64,000 nt of DNA, taken from assembly GCF_020165985.1 (NCBI RefSeq), contig NZ_JAIUKZ010000008.1, forward strand, positions 62,001 through 126,000, read 5' to 3'. Each line of letters starts with the position of its first letter. Position 1 is the first letter of the stretch. This DNA is from Bacillus sp. RAR_GA_16 (GTDB lineage: Bacteria > Bacillota > Bacilli > Bacillales > Guptibacillaceae). The notes beneath the pieces were generated by a model that saw only the letters and a list, made by a program, of their open reading frames with translations, had not been told where the DNA came from and did not search any database. Positions 43,452 to 52,620 of this stretch are shown one piece after another. A program made the translations under genes and the position numbers.

Positions 43452-43494
43452 ACAAGCCCCGGACGAATTTTCGTCAGGGGCTTGTTTCTTTTCT
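43452..43494 (+). terminator. Terminator after csp
   Basis: Nine-base-pair stem ACAAGCCCC/GGGGCTTGT (43452-43460 with 43477-43485) plus inner GACGA/TCGTC, followed by T-rich sequence. Confidence 0.9.
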
Positions 43495-43620
43495 AGTGAT
43501 AACGAATGTCGATCCCTCCAGCTCTTTATCCTTTTGGATCACGGACACGAAAAAAACATGAATTGTCCATTATTATTTACTACATTCGTAACGCTTCGAC
43601 TTCTCTTTTCTTTTGTTCAT

Positions 43621-44643
43621 TCAGTCATTTGAACTAGTGGAAAGCTGTTTACACAGAACCAGCTCATCATGAATTGGAATGCCTCGCTCCCCAATTAACG
43701 GAATTTCAGGTTTTACCTGTCGAGCTCGATCGACCGCCCCTTGAATAACTTCTTTTATACGATAACCTTTTCGTTGATAGAAGCTTAAAGCACCTATATT
43801 ATCATTTGTTGTAATCACTTTAATAAGTGGGATTTGATCTTCAACGGCCACTGACTCTACCATCATTAATAATCGCGAACCTATCCCTTGATTTTCTACC
43901 ACACTATCAAGAGAAATCACTTCAATAACACCATCATAACGCTGGAATGTCACAATACCTATTAATTCTCCGGTTGAACTCCATGCTACAAAACCCTCTA
44001 GTTCATGCAGGTGATGTGTTCCTGTAGAGGTCACCATTTTTGAACTTCCCCACGAATGAGTAAAAAAAGCCATTACTTGTTTCTGATGGAGGGAGCTGAG
44101 CGGTTCAATGTCAAAAGTTGCAAGGTCTTTTACCATTAGCAAACAGTCATTCCAGTTACCTTCGTGATATTCATGATTTGGAAGAATCCCCACCGATCTA
44201 AACCCGGCTTTCTCATAACAGCGGATGGCTCTTTTATTCCACTCTTGCGGATCCATAAAAATGGAGGAACCTTTTAACGTTGTTTTAATGTAGTGAACAA
44301 TGGATTGAACAAGGGTTTTTCCTATACCTTGATTCCAATATGATGTTTCTCCTATAAACTGATCCATACCATAAGAACGACTCGGAAGAGCGATACCATC
44401 AACCTCTCCAATTGGATAAAATTGAACATATCCGATTGGATGACCCCTAAATGATACAAGGCATCTGTTTTCATCGTCATCTAAATAAAAATCTTCTATT
44501 ACTTTCTCTTTCGTATAGGGTCTATCTTTTCCCTCATAATAAGACAAGACGTTAGGATCTGTTAACCATTTTAATAGATACGGTACATCTTCTTCTTTTA
44601 AATAACGAATACTTAAGTCTCCAGATTCGATAAAAGGTTCCAT
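43621..44643 (-). CDS. Tandem GNAT acetyltransferase, AAC(6')-like N-terminal domain
   Basis: A 340-aa protein with two GNAT domains. The N-terminal one (about 1-175) resembles AAC(6')-type aminoglycoside or RimJ-like acetyltransferases: MDQFIGETSYWNQGIGKTLV supplies the CoA loop and MDPQEWNKRAIRCYEKAGF the C-terminal signature. The second (about 178-335) has SLDSVVENQGIGSRLLMMVE and ITTNDNIGALSFYQRKGY. Both CoA loops look intact. Function as antibiotic acetylation, protein or small-molecule acetylation cannot be decided. A purine-rich AGGAGGAG lies upstream of the ATG. Confidence 0.85.
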   Translation of the reverse strand: MEPFIESGDLSIRYLKEEDVPYLLKWLTDPNVLSYYEGKDRPYTKEKVIEDFYLDDDENRCLVSFRGHPIGYVQFYPIGEVDGIALPSRSYGMDQFIGETSYWNQGIGKTLVQSIVHYIKTTLKGSSIFMDPQEWNKRAIRCYEKAGFRSVGILPNHEYHEGNWNDCLLMVKDLATFDIEPLSSLHQKQVMAFFTHSWGSSKMVTSTGTHHLHELEGFVAWSSTGELIGIVTFQRYDGVIEVISLDSVVENQGIGSRLLMMVESVAVEDQIPLIKVITTNDNIGALSFYQRKGYRIKEVIQGAVDRARQVKPEIPLIGERGIPIHDELVLCKQLSTSSND

Positions 44644-44841
44644 TTCATTCTCCTCCTTTTTTATATTATCGGGATTTTCAACTTCAACTAAAAGTTAACT
44701 CGATTTTTTTAATAAATTACACATTATTAGTAATATATCTCACTCTTTTCGGGTATAATGATAAGTTTAGGTTGTATCATTATCCTCTTTAGTATGTTAC
44801 ACTTGTAGAAACTTACTAGAGATGGGATATGATAAACCTAT

Positions 44842-45072
44842 ATGGGAAAATACATGATTGACCACCAAAAACAAATTGTCCACAGGACAGCTTACGCTGG
44901 TGATGAATGTCATTTACCCGAAACTCCGATCAAAGATCGTACTGAAGCCAATCATGAACAAGAATTACTCGTTTATTTAAGAGAAAAAGGCTACCGAAAA
45001 TGCGCTTCGTGCTTTTTTGGATCAACTTTTGAAGAATCCTATCAGCTCGATAATCCGCATAGGTACGTTTAA
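44842..45072 (+). CDS. Small hypothetical protein with CxxC motif
   Basis: A 76-aa polar protein. Cys residues occur at DECHLPE near residue 21 and in KCASCFFGS near residue 54; with nearby His they could bind zinc. Its composition and ending look like a real small Bacillus protein, but I do not recognise the family. A TATAAT element lies at 44754-44759. The ribosome site is weak (GAGATGGGAT about 20 bases upstream). It ends at a good terminator. Confidence 0.55.
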   Translation: MGKYMIDHQKQIVHRTAYAGDECHLPETPIKDRTEANHEQELLVYLREKGYRKCASCFFGSTFEESYQLDNPHRYV

Positions 45073-45103
45073 ATAGGGACGATGATTTTAATATAAGATA
45101 TCT

Positions 45104-45136
45104 GAGGCAGGATGCAAATAATCCCTGCCTCTTTTT
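45104..45136 (+). terminator. Terminator after the CxxC protein gene
   Basis: Perfect 8-bp stem GAGGCAGG/CCTGCCTC (45104-45111 with 45124-45131), 12-nt loop, and five T. Within the 338-base gap 45073-45410 I also see AAAAGGAG followed by a four-codon ORF at 45328-45342. Confidence 0.88.
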
Positions 45137-45410
45137 ATCGTCATTTCAACTCGTACACCGAAGTGAATTTGTGCTTCGCCTCAAGAAACCACTTCTTATG
45201 TAGGGTTTTCCATGATTCTAATCTTTTATTGTTAACGGTTTCACGATATAATGCAATTGGTCGATTTTTTCTGAACACTTTTTTTATTCAAGAGTTTGTA
45301 TTTTCATGTTACATAAAAGGAGTTGATATGTTATATTCATAACTATGTTTTTATAAAAATACGGTTCGTTTGATAGAAAATCCGTTGGGAAACGACAGAG
45401 GTGACACAAT

Positions 45411-46778
45411 GTGAACAGTACTCATCAAAGAAAAGTAACTTCAGAAGGTTTATTAAAATTCATTATTCCATCTCTCATTGGTATATTCTTATTCATGATT
45501 CCTATACCAAATGATGAAGGTGTTACAATTCCAATAGCAAAACTGGCTGGTTGGTTACAAGGCTTATTCGGAACAACGATTCCCTTTTCCCTCCCCGCCC
45601 TTATGACGATCATTATTTCAATTACAGCATTGCTTAGTGTTTATGCCATTACCGCTAAGCCTGATTGGGTTACGAAACGACCATTTTTAACAAGTCTTCT
45701 ACAAGTATCTTGGGTTTGGTTAATCGCTCGAATTCTCGGAATGATTTTCGCGATCTTAACTCTTTATCAAATCGGTCCTGAATGGGTTTGGTCAGATGCT
45801 ACTGGTGGTTTGTTATTAAATGATCTTATTCCTATACTATTTTCTGTATTTTTATTTGCAGGGCTCTTTTTACCACTTCTCTTAAATTTCGGTTTGCTAG
45901 AATTTTGTGGAACACTTCTTACGAAAATTATGAGACCAATTTTCACACTACCTGGTCGCTCGTCGATCGATTGTCTTGCCTCATGGATGGGCGATGGAAC
46001 GATCGGCGTACTATTAACAAGTAAGCAGTACGAAGATGGTTATTATACGAAGCGTGAAGCTGCAGTAATTGGAACAACTTTCTCAGTTGTTTCAATCACA
46101 TTTAGTATCGTTGTGCTTCAACAAATGAAGCTGGAGCAATATTTCATTCCATACTATTTAACAATTGTACTAGCAGGTGTTGTAGCAGCTGTTATTATGC
46201 CAAGAATACCGCCTCTATCTCGAAAGCCTGATACAACTTATGAAACAGCCGCTGAAGCGCCAGATGATACCATTCCAGAGGGTCGTTCTCGCTTTCAGTG
46301 GGGCGTCATGCAGGCAACTAAAACAGCTGAAGACAATCGCGCTTCACACGTTATTAAAGGGGGCATTCAAAATGTCCTCGATATGTGGATGGGTGTCATC
46401 CCTATTGTAATGGCTATTGGAACTATAGCTTTAATTATTGCTGAAACAACACCGTTATTTAGTTACCTTGGCGCTCCATTTGTTCCGCTCCTTCAATTAA
46501 TGCAAGTTCCGGAAGCAGCTGAAGCAGCTCAAACGATGGTCATTGGATTTGCTGATATGTTTTTACCTGCTATTATAGGTGCTGATATTGAAAGTGATTT
46601 GACTCGCTTTGTTATTGCAAGTCTATCAGTTTCCCAGTTAATTTATATGTCTGAAGTTGGTGGACTGTTGCTGGGATCTAAGGTACCTGTACGATTTATT
46701 GATTTATTTATCATTTTCCTAGAACGTACAATTATCTCCCTACCCATTATTGTGATAATGGCGCATATTATTTTTTAA
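45411..46778 (+). CDS. YjiH-family membrane protein, second paralogue
   Basis: A 455-aa integral membrane protein colinear with the one at 8646-10025. The shared Gate-domain signatures are PGRSSIDCLASWMGDGTIGV and AEAAQTMVIGFADMFLPA. N-terminal FIIPSLIGIFLFMIPIPNDE and a central hydrophilic loop (about 270-300) that differs most between copies complete it. Unlike its paralogue it is monocistronic, with no enzyme genes attached, so its substrate may differ. The start is GTG 45411 with AGGTG upstream. It is followed by a terminator. Confidence 0.85.
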   Translation: MNSTHQRKVTSEGLLKFIIPSLIGIFLFMIPIPNDEGVTIPIAKLAGWLQGLFGTTIPFSLPALMTIIISITALLSVYAITAKPDWVTKRPFLTSLLQVSWVWLIARILGMIFAILTLYQIGPEWVWSDATGGLLLNDLIPILFSVFLFAGLFLPLLLNFGLLEFCGTLLTKIMRPIFTLPGRSSIDCLASWMGDGTIGVLLTSKQYEDGYYTKREAAVIGTTFSVVSITFSIVVLQQMKLEQYFIPYYLTIVLAGVVAAVIMPRIPPLSRKPDTTYETAAEAPDDTIPEGRSRFQWGVMQATKTAEDNRASHVIKGGIQNVLDMWMGVIPIVMAIGTIALIIAETTPLFSYLGAPFVPLLQLMQVPEAAEAAQTMVIGFADMFLPAIIGADIESDLTRFVIASLSVSQLIYMSEVGGLLLGSKVPVRFIDLFIIFLERTIISLPIIVIMAHIIF

Positions 46779-46785
46779 GAAGAAA

Positions 46786-46815
46786 AATCGGGACAAATTA
46801 GTTCCGGTTTTTTTA
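46786..46815 (+). terminator. Terminator after the second YjiH gene
   Basis: Nine-base-pair stem with two G-U pairs (46786-46794 with 46801-46809), AAATTA loop, and seven T. Confidence 0.8.
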
Positions 46816-46914
46816 TATGTATTATCTTGTTTTATTTATGGATTAATGAAATTTCCTAATATATTACTAAAATTATTACATTAAGTACGGTATATGAAAT
46901 TTTTCATAATAATA

Positions 46915-46934
46915 CAGCGGCTGTTAGGCCGCTG
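46915..46934 (-). terminator. Hairpin beyond the oxidoreductase gene, possible terminator
   Basis: Seven-base-pair GC stem CAGCGGC/GCCGCTG with a 6-nt loop, just past the leftward stop. The tail is AT-rich without a clear T run. Confidence 0.45.
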
Positions 46935-46941
46935 CTTGGTA

Positions 46942-47880
46942 TTAGTGTTGAAAGTTAATCACTATTTTACCTTTTGCATGATGAGACTCACTTAACTCGT
47001 GTGCTTCTCGTAAGCCTTCTTGGCTAAATGGGAAGCGATGCCCAATCGTCGCTTTAATATGACCGTTTTCCATTAATGAAGCGATCTCTTTTAATTGTTC
47101 TCCATTTGGTTCTAGCCACACGTTTCCAGACCGAACGCCCTTTTCCTTCGCCTTCTCCTGATCAGGTTCACCAACAATCGATACGAGGCGACCACCCCCG
47201 CGTAAAACTAAAAAGCTCTTTTCTTGAATCTCTCCTCCCATTGTATCAAGGACGACATCATACTCTTCAAGTTCTTCTGAAAAATCCTGTTCGCGATAAT
47301 TAATGACTTTGTCAGCGCCAAGTGATTTTAAATATTCTTCGTTTTTACCGCTTGCGGTAGTAGCTACATAAGCTCCTTTATATTTAGCCAGCTGAATAGC
47401 AAAGCTTCCTACACCACCCGCGCCTGCATGAATCAATACCTTCTCATCTTTTTGAATGTCTGCAAAATCAATCAAACATTGCCATGCAGTTAAGCCGACA
47501 AGAGGTACAGAGGCCGCTTCTTCATAAGAAATAACATCAGGAATATGCGCAAGCAAATGATCATCCACTACTACTTCCTCTGCATATGTACCATTAGCAG
47601 TTGTAGCCGGTCTTGCAAATACCCGGTCTCCTTTTTTGAACCCTTCAACAGAAGAACCCACTTCCTTAATCACACCAGCGATATCCCATCCAAGAATAAT
47701 AGGGAATTTAAAAGGAAGCATGTCTTTTAGATAGCCTTCTCGTAATTTCCAATCAATCGGATTAACCGAAGTTGCATAGCTCGACACCACAACCTGATTT
47801 TTCTCTGGCGATGGAGAAGCCACTTCTTTTTCTACAAGTTGATCTTTATTACCATATTGTTCGATTACGACTGCTTTCAT
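46942..47880 (-). CDS. NADP-dependent MDR-family quinone oxidoreductase-like protein
   Basis: A 312-aa zinc-free medium-chain reductase. The catalytic domain begins VIEQYGNKDQLVEKEV with YATSVNPIDWKLREG and ILGWDIAGVIKEVG. The Rossmann domain has the dinucleotide motif VLIHAGAGGVGSFAIQLAKY near residue 145. The structural and catalytic zinc ligands of alcohol dehydrogenases are absent. It is expected to reduce quinones or enones with NADPH. No close functional neighbours are present. Confidence 0.88.
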   Translation of the reverse strand: MKAVVIEQYGNKDQLVEKEVASPSPEKNQVVVSSYATSVNPIDWKLREGYLKDMLPFKFPIILGWDIAGVIKEVGSSVEGFKKGDRVFARPATTANGTYAEEVVVDDHLLAHIPDVISYEEAASVPLVGLTAWQCLIDFADIQKDEKVLIHAGAGGVGSFAIQLAKYKGAYVATTASGKNEEYLKSLGADKVINYREQDFSEELEEYDVVLDTMGGEIQEKSFLVLRGGGRLVSIVGEPDQEKAKEKGVRSGNVWLEPNGEQLKEIASLMENGHIKATIGHRFPFSQEGLREAHELSESHHAKGKIVINFQH

Positions 47881-47938
47881 AATAGAAAACTCCTCTCAAT
47901 CAAGATTTCTCTACTATGTTCCCTTTCTTTCCCCTTTT

Positions 47939-48844
47939 CTAAACAGACGAACTGTCAATCCGCCCAAATTTAGAAAGGGTAATCACGTTTTGAACGGTTA
48001 ATATCCCCTGCCACTCTCTTTTGGCAACTTCCCATTGATCGTCAAACTGTCCCCATGACCAGTTTGGTTCCCAACTTCCATTATCAAGCTGTTTTTCAAC
48101 CAAATAATCCAAGTTAACATCCAACTCTTGATTGAGTTCTTTAGCAAAAGGAGATTGAAGAGAATCAACTAAAGAAATTGGCTGCACCCCATATTGATCC
48201 CATTTTTCAGGTCGATCAATAATAAATGAAAGCTTCTCCTCCATTTTTTGATAAATTTTCCGATGAACTTCACCACCAGCTAACTTAGCTAAGCGAAGAT
48301 AGCACTGCACTTCATGAATTTCATATTCATTTAAATGATTCAGATGGTTCATCACCGTATTGAATGCTCTAGAGGTTAAGGGATGTTTCACTTCATATTT
48401 TAGAAGATATCCAACGACTTCTGCATCAGGATTCGCTGAATAGTTGAGTACATTGTCTGATACATGCCACCATGGTGCATGCGGCACCTCGTTCACAGAC
48501 GGTGGTACTGCTTGCCAGCCATTCGTTTGATAAGTATGAAGGAAATAGTTTGTACCTTCCACAATGAAAGGGTGCTTGGGATTCATGTTTAGCTGACTAA
48601 GGTATTGAAATGCAATGGTTGTGGCCAGAGGGGACGATTCTTGGAGACGAAAATCAGGTTCGATATTGTTTCCAAAACCACCGTCTTCATTACGGTAAAT
48701 TTCAAGTTCTTGAAGGACTCGCTCCTTTTCCCCTTCTCCTCTCCAATAGGCGAAGAACGCACGATCGAGCGGCCTTGCATATAGCGTTATAAATTGGCAT
48801 GCTTTTTCAAATTGTTCACTAGATAAAATTTTCAAGTTTATCAT
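47939..48844 (-). CDS. Hypothetical protein with prenyltransferase/terpene-cyclase-like alpha-toroid repeats
   Basis: A 301-aa cytoplasmic protein. Repeats such as YRNEDGGFGNNIEPDFR near residue 50 and EKQLDNGSWEPNWSWG near 260 are QW/alpha-alpha-toroid signatures shared by squalene cyclases and protein prenyltransferase beta subunits. The catalytic DxDD of cyclases is not evident, so enzyme function is unproven. I start at ATG 48844, with AGGAAAGG just upstream. The frame continues to 49144, but that part overlaps the next gene on the other strand and lacks a ribosome site. Confidence 0.7.
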   Translation of the reverse strand: MINLKILSSEQFEKACQFITLYARPLDRAFFAYWRGEGEKERVLQELEIYRNEDGGFGNNIEPDFRLQESSPLATTIAFQYLSQLNMNPKHPFIVEGTNYFLHTYQTNGWQAVPPSVNEVPHAPWWHVSDNVLNYSANPDAEVVGYLLKYEVKHPLTSRAFNTVMNHLNHLNEYEIHEVQCYLRLAKLAGGEVHRKIYQKMEEKLSFIIDRPEKWDQYGVQPISLVDSLQSPFAKELNQELDVNLDYLVEKQLDNGSWEPNWSWGQFDDQWEVAKREWQGILTVQNVITLSKFGRIDSSSV

Positions 48845-48969
48845 TCCTTTCCTGCTTCCCTCACTTAAGCTATTTCTGGACTCTTTTTTCATATCCTTCT
48901 TTCTTGAAATTATGGCACAAAATAAGTAGAGTAATAGAAAGAAAGCGATTTCGAAAAAGGAGGATTTGG

Positions 48970-49890
48970 ATGAGAATTTTAATTTTTGGTGCAGGAGCAC
49001 TAGGTACATATTTCGGATTAAGATGGGCGGATAGCGGCACAAATATCTCTTTTTATGTACGCGAAGGAAGAAAAAAGCAAATTCAACGTGAAGGATTACA
49101 AGTGACAAGTGTAAAAGGCGATACAACAGTCTCTTCCCCCACACTAGTTACGAACCCATCAGAAGCCACTCCACCTGATTTAGTGTTATTGGGTGTAAAA
49201 GGATACCACCTTGAAGAGACCATTCCTGTACTGAAAGAGTTCGTTGCAAAAGGAGCAAAGGTGCTACCCATCCTAAACGGCATAGAACATATTACAATTC
49301 TTCAAGAAGAGCTTGGACAAGAAGCTGTCTTAGGTGGATTATCCTATATTATTGCAACACTTGACGAACGGGGACATGTTCATCATACGAGTGACCTCCA
49401 TGAATTGATATTTGGTCCACTGCATCCCTCTCAAAAAGAAATATGTGCTTCATTAAATGAAATAAATAAACGAGCGAATTTCAACTCACAACTAAGTCCT
49501 AACATCGAAGAAGAGATGTGGAAAAAATATATGTTTATTTCCGCTATGTCTGGCGTAACGACAGCTGGAGATCTTCATACAGGAACGATTCGAGATGTTC
49601 CTGAATCACTTAAACTTGTTGAACGCGTGATGTCAGAAATCAAAACTCTTGCTTCCCATTATGACGTCCACATTAATCAAGCAGATATCGATCGTCGCAT
49701 GGAATCATTTCATTCCCTACCATATGAAGCGACGTCCTCGATGCATCAAGATAAGAGGAAGAAAAATAAACTTGAAGTTGAACATCTCCAAGGTGGAGCA
49801 TTACGTCTTGCTGAACAGGTACAATTAAACCTTCCATATACGGAAACCCTTTATGGATTAATCAAACCTTACGAAACTCAGAACAGTTAA
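48970..49890 (+). CDS. Ketopantoate reductase (PanE/ApbA)-family protein
   Basis: A 306-aa NADPH enzyme. The Rossmann motif is MRILIFGAGALGTYFGLRWA. The KPR hinge includes LLGVKGYHLEETIPVL and NGIEHITILQEELG. The helical domain contains WKKYMFISAMSGVTTA, in which the Lys of the family's active site is plausible, and LPYEATSSMHQDKRKKNKLE. PanE reduces ketopantoate to pantoate, but Bacillus genomes hold several KPR-like paralogues acting on other 2-keto acids. No pan genes are near. AAAGGAGG lies upstream of ATG 48970, which I prefer to the frame start at 48904. Confidence 0.85.
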   Translation: MRILIFGAGALGTYFGLRWADSGTNISFYVREGRKKQIQREGLQVTSVKGDTTVSSPTLVTNPSEATPPDLVLLGVKGYHLEETIPVLKEFVAKGAKVLPILNGIEHITILQEELGQEAVLGGLSYIIATLDERGHVHHTSDLHELIFGPLHPSQKEICASLNEINKRANFNSQLSPNIEEEMWKKYMFISAMSGVTTAGDLHTGTIRDVPESLKLVERVMSEIKTLASHYDVHINQADIDRRMESFHSLPYEATSSMHQDKRKKNKLEVEHLQGGALRLAEQVQLNLPYTETLYGLIKPYETQNS

Positions 49891-49895
49891 CATAG

Positions 49896-49925
49896 AAAAA
49901 AGCGAGGATCTCTCCTCGCTTTTTT
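49896..49925. terminator. Bidirectional terminator at the end of the catabolic cluster
   Basis: Perfect 12-bp stem (49896-49907 with 49914-49925) with flanking A and T runs, between the converging reductase and lactonase-like genes. Confidence 0.92.
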
Positions 49926-50924
49926 CTATGCTTTTACCCTGGCTTCTGATGAAAAAAGGTTTTTCGGATTTGTCTTAAATAATATGGATATGGTTTCATC
50001 CGTAATACCGGCTGCCTTTAGTTTCGGAAGAATTTCTTCAAAAATATACACAGGCTGCCAGTTCGCCATGATTTTCTCGACTTCTTCTGGAAGGACTGGT
50101 GGACGCCCCATCCAGTAGTTGACAGTATCATGCGAAAGCATAATTTGTTTTTCATATCCACTATTAAGTAATCCTATCAACGTGATAAGACGCTCTTTGT
50201 CGAAAGGAGCTCCCACAAGCCCTTGAATTCCAAAACGGTCGAACCCGATATTTACTCCCCATTCTAATGTTCTTAAATGATAAGCCGCATCCGTATTCCC
50301 ACACATATGACCTATAATTATTGACTGTGGATTTACGCCTTCTTCCACCAGGAGCTTAGCCTGTTCTGGCCCCATTGTTCCTTCCTGTGTGTGGGTTAAA
50401 ATTGAAATACCTGTTTCTTTATGAACGCGAGCAGCCGCTTTAAAAAACATCATTTCATAATCCGTAATTTGGTCTTTGCTGGATGCTAACTTGATAATAC
50501 CTGGTTTAATTCCAGTTGTTCCAATACCATCTGTTATTTCCTTTATAAACATTTCATAGATATCTTCTTCAGCTGTTCCAAGGCCTTGCCTGAACTTAAA
50601 ATAAGGGGTTGCTCCTTCTCCTTCATAGTAGTAACCAGTCGCACAAATGATCTGAAGGCCCGTTTCGGTTGAGATTTTTTGAAGAAGCTCCGGATTTCTT
50701 CCGCATTCATTTGGGGTTGGGTCTACAACCGTTCTGACTCCGTGATTCATAACACTTTCTGCCACTGAAATCCCGACTTGAAGCGCCTCCTGAAAATCAA
50801 ATGCTCCAAGTGAAATATCACCGCTAAATCCCGGATAACCAAAAGCAAAATGTTCGTGAACTAATGTTTTACCGAGTTGATCAACCGGTATTGGGCCAGT
50901 AACTGTTTCGACTGTTTTCCTCAT
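49926..50924 (-). CDS. Phosphotriesterase-like lactonase (PLL) family protein
   Basis: A 332-aa amidohydrolase-superfamily TIM barrel. The first metal pair is in LVHEHFAFG, the probable carbamylated Lys in IKPGIIKLASS, and further ligands in LTHTQEGT, IIGHMCGN and MLSHDTVNYW. Family members hydrolyse lactones, with promiscuous phosphotriesterase activity. Here it is the last gene of a CoA-catabolic cluster, one base from the acyl-CoA ligase gene. A role opening a lactone to the hydroxy acid that is then activated is a good inference. No signal peptide is seen, so it would act in the cytoplasm after uptake. Confidence 0.87.
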   Translation of the reverse strand: MRKTVETVTGPIPVDQLGKTLVHEHFAFGYPGFSGDISLGAFDFQEALQVGISVAESVMNHGVRTVVDPTPNECGRNPELLQKISTETGLQIICATGYYYEGEGATPYFKFRQGLGTAEEDIYEMFIKEITDGIGTTGIKPGIIKLASSKDQITDYEMMFFKAAARVHKETGISILTHTQEGTMGPEQAKLLVEEGVNPQSIIIGHMCGNTDAAYHLRTLEWGVNIGFDRFGIQGLVGAPFDKERLITLIGLLNSGYEKQIMLSHDTVNYWMGRPPVLPEEVEKIMANWQPVYIFEEILPKLKAAGITDETISILFKTNPKNLFSSEARVKA

Positions 50925-50925
50925 A

Positions 50926-52614
50926 TTATTTCACTCCCTCTGCTTTTTGACGCTCGTTATCCTGAAGCTTTCGCCATAAAATCTTACCACTGCTCGTTGT
51001 AGGAAAAGCGTCCATAAATTCAACCATTCTAGGGTATTTATAAGCAGCCATCTGATCCTTAGACCACTCAATAATCTCTTCTTCTGTTACCATCCCTTTA
51101 TCTTTTTCATTTAAAATGATAAACGCTTTCACTGTTTCTCCTCGCCTTGGGTCCGGTACACCAACGACACACGCTTGTTGAACTGCTGGGTGTTTATATA
51201 AAATCGATTCGACTTCAGTTGGCCAAACTTTAAAACCGGAAGCATTGACCATTCGCTTCACGCGATCAATCATAAAGAAATATCCCTCTTCATCATAGCG
51301 ACCAATATCTCCAGTTCTGAAAAAAGACTTCCCATCTAGTTCAATGAATGAACTGCGATTTTCGTCATCACGATTGTAGTAGCCATCAAACACCTGAGGA
51401 CCATTGACAATGATTTCACCAGGCTCTCCAGGACCGAGCTCCTTCATTGTATTCGGATCGATGACACGAGCATCCACATCAAACGATGGTACACCAAGAC
51501 ACTGGAGTTTAGGATAATCTGGTGGATTAAAGTGTGTGTGTGAAATTGTTTCAGATAAACCATAGCCTTCGATAAATCGCAGTCCAGTTAATTCGTACAG
51601 TTTCTCTCCTACAGCCGCTGGTAACGGAGCTCCTCCCCCAGCAAGTATTTTCAATGATGAAACAGAGTAGTCTGGTAGATTTGGATTTGAGAGAAAATCA
51701 ATCAGCATTGTGCTAATATTTACCCAGTTAGCAACCTCATATTGTTCAATATATTTGGCTGCTAAATTCCGATCCCAGCGTGTCATAATGATCATTGGTG
51801 CTCCGCTATAAATCGGTGCATGCATGCTATGAAGCATCCCCGTTACGTGAAATAATGGAAGTGTGACAAGATGCATTCCATCCGCAGTAATATTCATCCA
51901 CTGAGAGGCACCGACCGCATTTGCTTGTAGCGTTCGATTTGGATGTATACATCCTTTAGGTAAACCTGTCGTACCAGATGTATATGGCATAACAGCAACA
52001 TCATTAATAGTACGTACATACTCTCCAGGTTCATGTGAATGATGGATCGTATCTTCCCACGTATAATGATTTGGTTTGTCTACTTTGATAGTCTCTAAAG
52101 CCACCTCACCCGGTACATCACTTTCATCGCCCGCATAGTAAGAGTAGGCAGCTGTAATCACATTTGTGAGTGTAGTCTTGTCAACTAATGGCTCTACTTT
52201 ATCATAGAGCTCTTGACCCACAATCGCTGTTTTAATCTCGCAATCCTTAATATAAAATGATAGTTCCTCTGCTGTTAACATCGGATTAATGGGGACGACA
52301 ACAGCGTTAGCTCTTAAGATTGCATAATAACTAATAACAAACTGTGCGGAGTTTTGCATAAAAAGAAGAACGTTTTCTCCCTCTTTCACATTCAACTGTT
52401 CAAGAAATGCAGCAGTCTGATCGACTTCATAAAGCAACTCTTTATACGTCATCTTTGCACCGTAATACAAAATCGCTTCTTTATTTGGATAACGTTTAGC
52501 TGAAACTGTCAGATTATCATAAATGGTCGTTTCAGGAATGGTTAAAGAGTATGGTACTCGTTTCGGCCAGAATTGAAAATGATTTGATAGCATTTCTTTT
52601 AGATCCCCTTTCAT
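50926..52614 (-). CDS. Acyl-CoA synthetase (AMP-binding)
   Basis: A 562-aa ligase that forms an acyl-adenylate and then acyl-CoA. Motifs: P-loop MPYTSGTTGLPKG near residue 210, FIEGYGLSET near 335, FRTGDIGRYDEEGYFFMIDR near 435 and the C-terminal Lys in TTSSGKILWRK. It is similar to medium/long-chain fatty-acid CoA ligases. Its place between a solute-binding protein gene and a lactonase suggests it activates the imported or ring-opened acid. Two in-frame starts are possible; ATG 52593 has AAAGGGG upstream, whereas 52614 sits six bases after the previous stop. Confidence 0.9.
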   Translation of the reverse strand: MKGDLKEMLSNHFQFWPKRVPYSLTIPETTIYDNLTVSAKRYPNKEAILYYGAKMTYKELLYEVDQTAAFLEQLNVKEGENVLLFMQNSAQFVISYYAILRANAVVVPINPMLTAEELSFYIKDCEIKTAIVGQELYDKVEPLVDKTTLTNVITAAYSYYAGDESDVPGEVALETIKVDKPNHYTWEDTIHHSHEPGEYVRTINDVAVMPYTSGTTGLPKGCIHPNRTLQANAVGASQWMNITADGMHLVTLPLFHVTGMLHSMHAPIYSGAPMIIMTRWDRNLAAKYIEQYEVANWVNISTMLIDFLSNPNLPDYSVSSLKILAGGGAPLPAAVGEKLYELTGLRFIEGYGLSETISHTHFNPPDYPKLQCLGVPSFDVDARVIDPNTMKELGPGEPGEIIVNGPQVFDGYYNRDDENRSSFIELDGKSFFRTGDIGRYDEEGYFFMIDRVKRMVNASGFKVWPTEVESILYKHPAVQQACVVGVPDPRRGETVKAFIILNEKDKGMVTEEEIIEWSKDQMAAYKYPRMVEFMDAFPTTSSGKILWRKLQDNERQKAEGVK

Positions 52615-52620
52615 TTTCTC

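Noticed and set aside
45112-45342. 76-codon + strand ORF before the second YjiH gene
   Set aside because: It starts inside a terminator hairpin and has no ribosome site. Only its last four codons coincide with a plausible mini-ORF.
48904-49144. Overlapping N-terminal extensions of the toroid-repeat and KPR genes
   Set aside because: Each extension lacks a ribosome site. The internal ATGs at 48844 (-) and 48970 (+) have good sites and remove the overlap.
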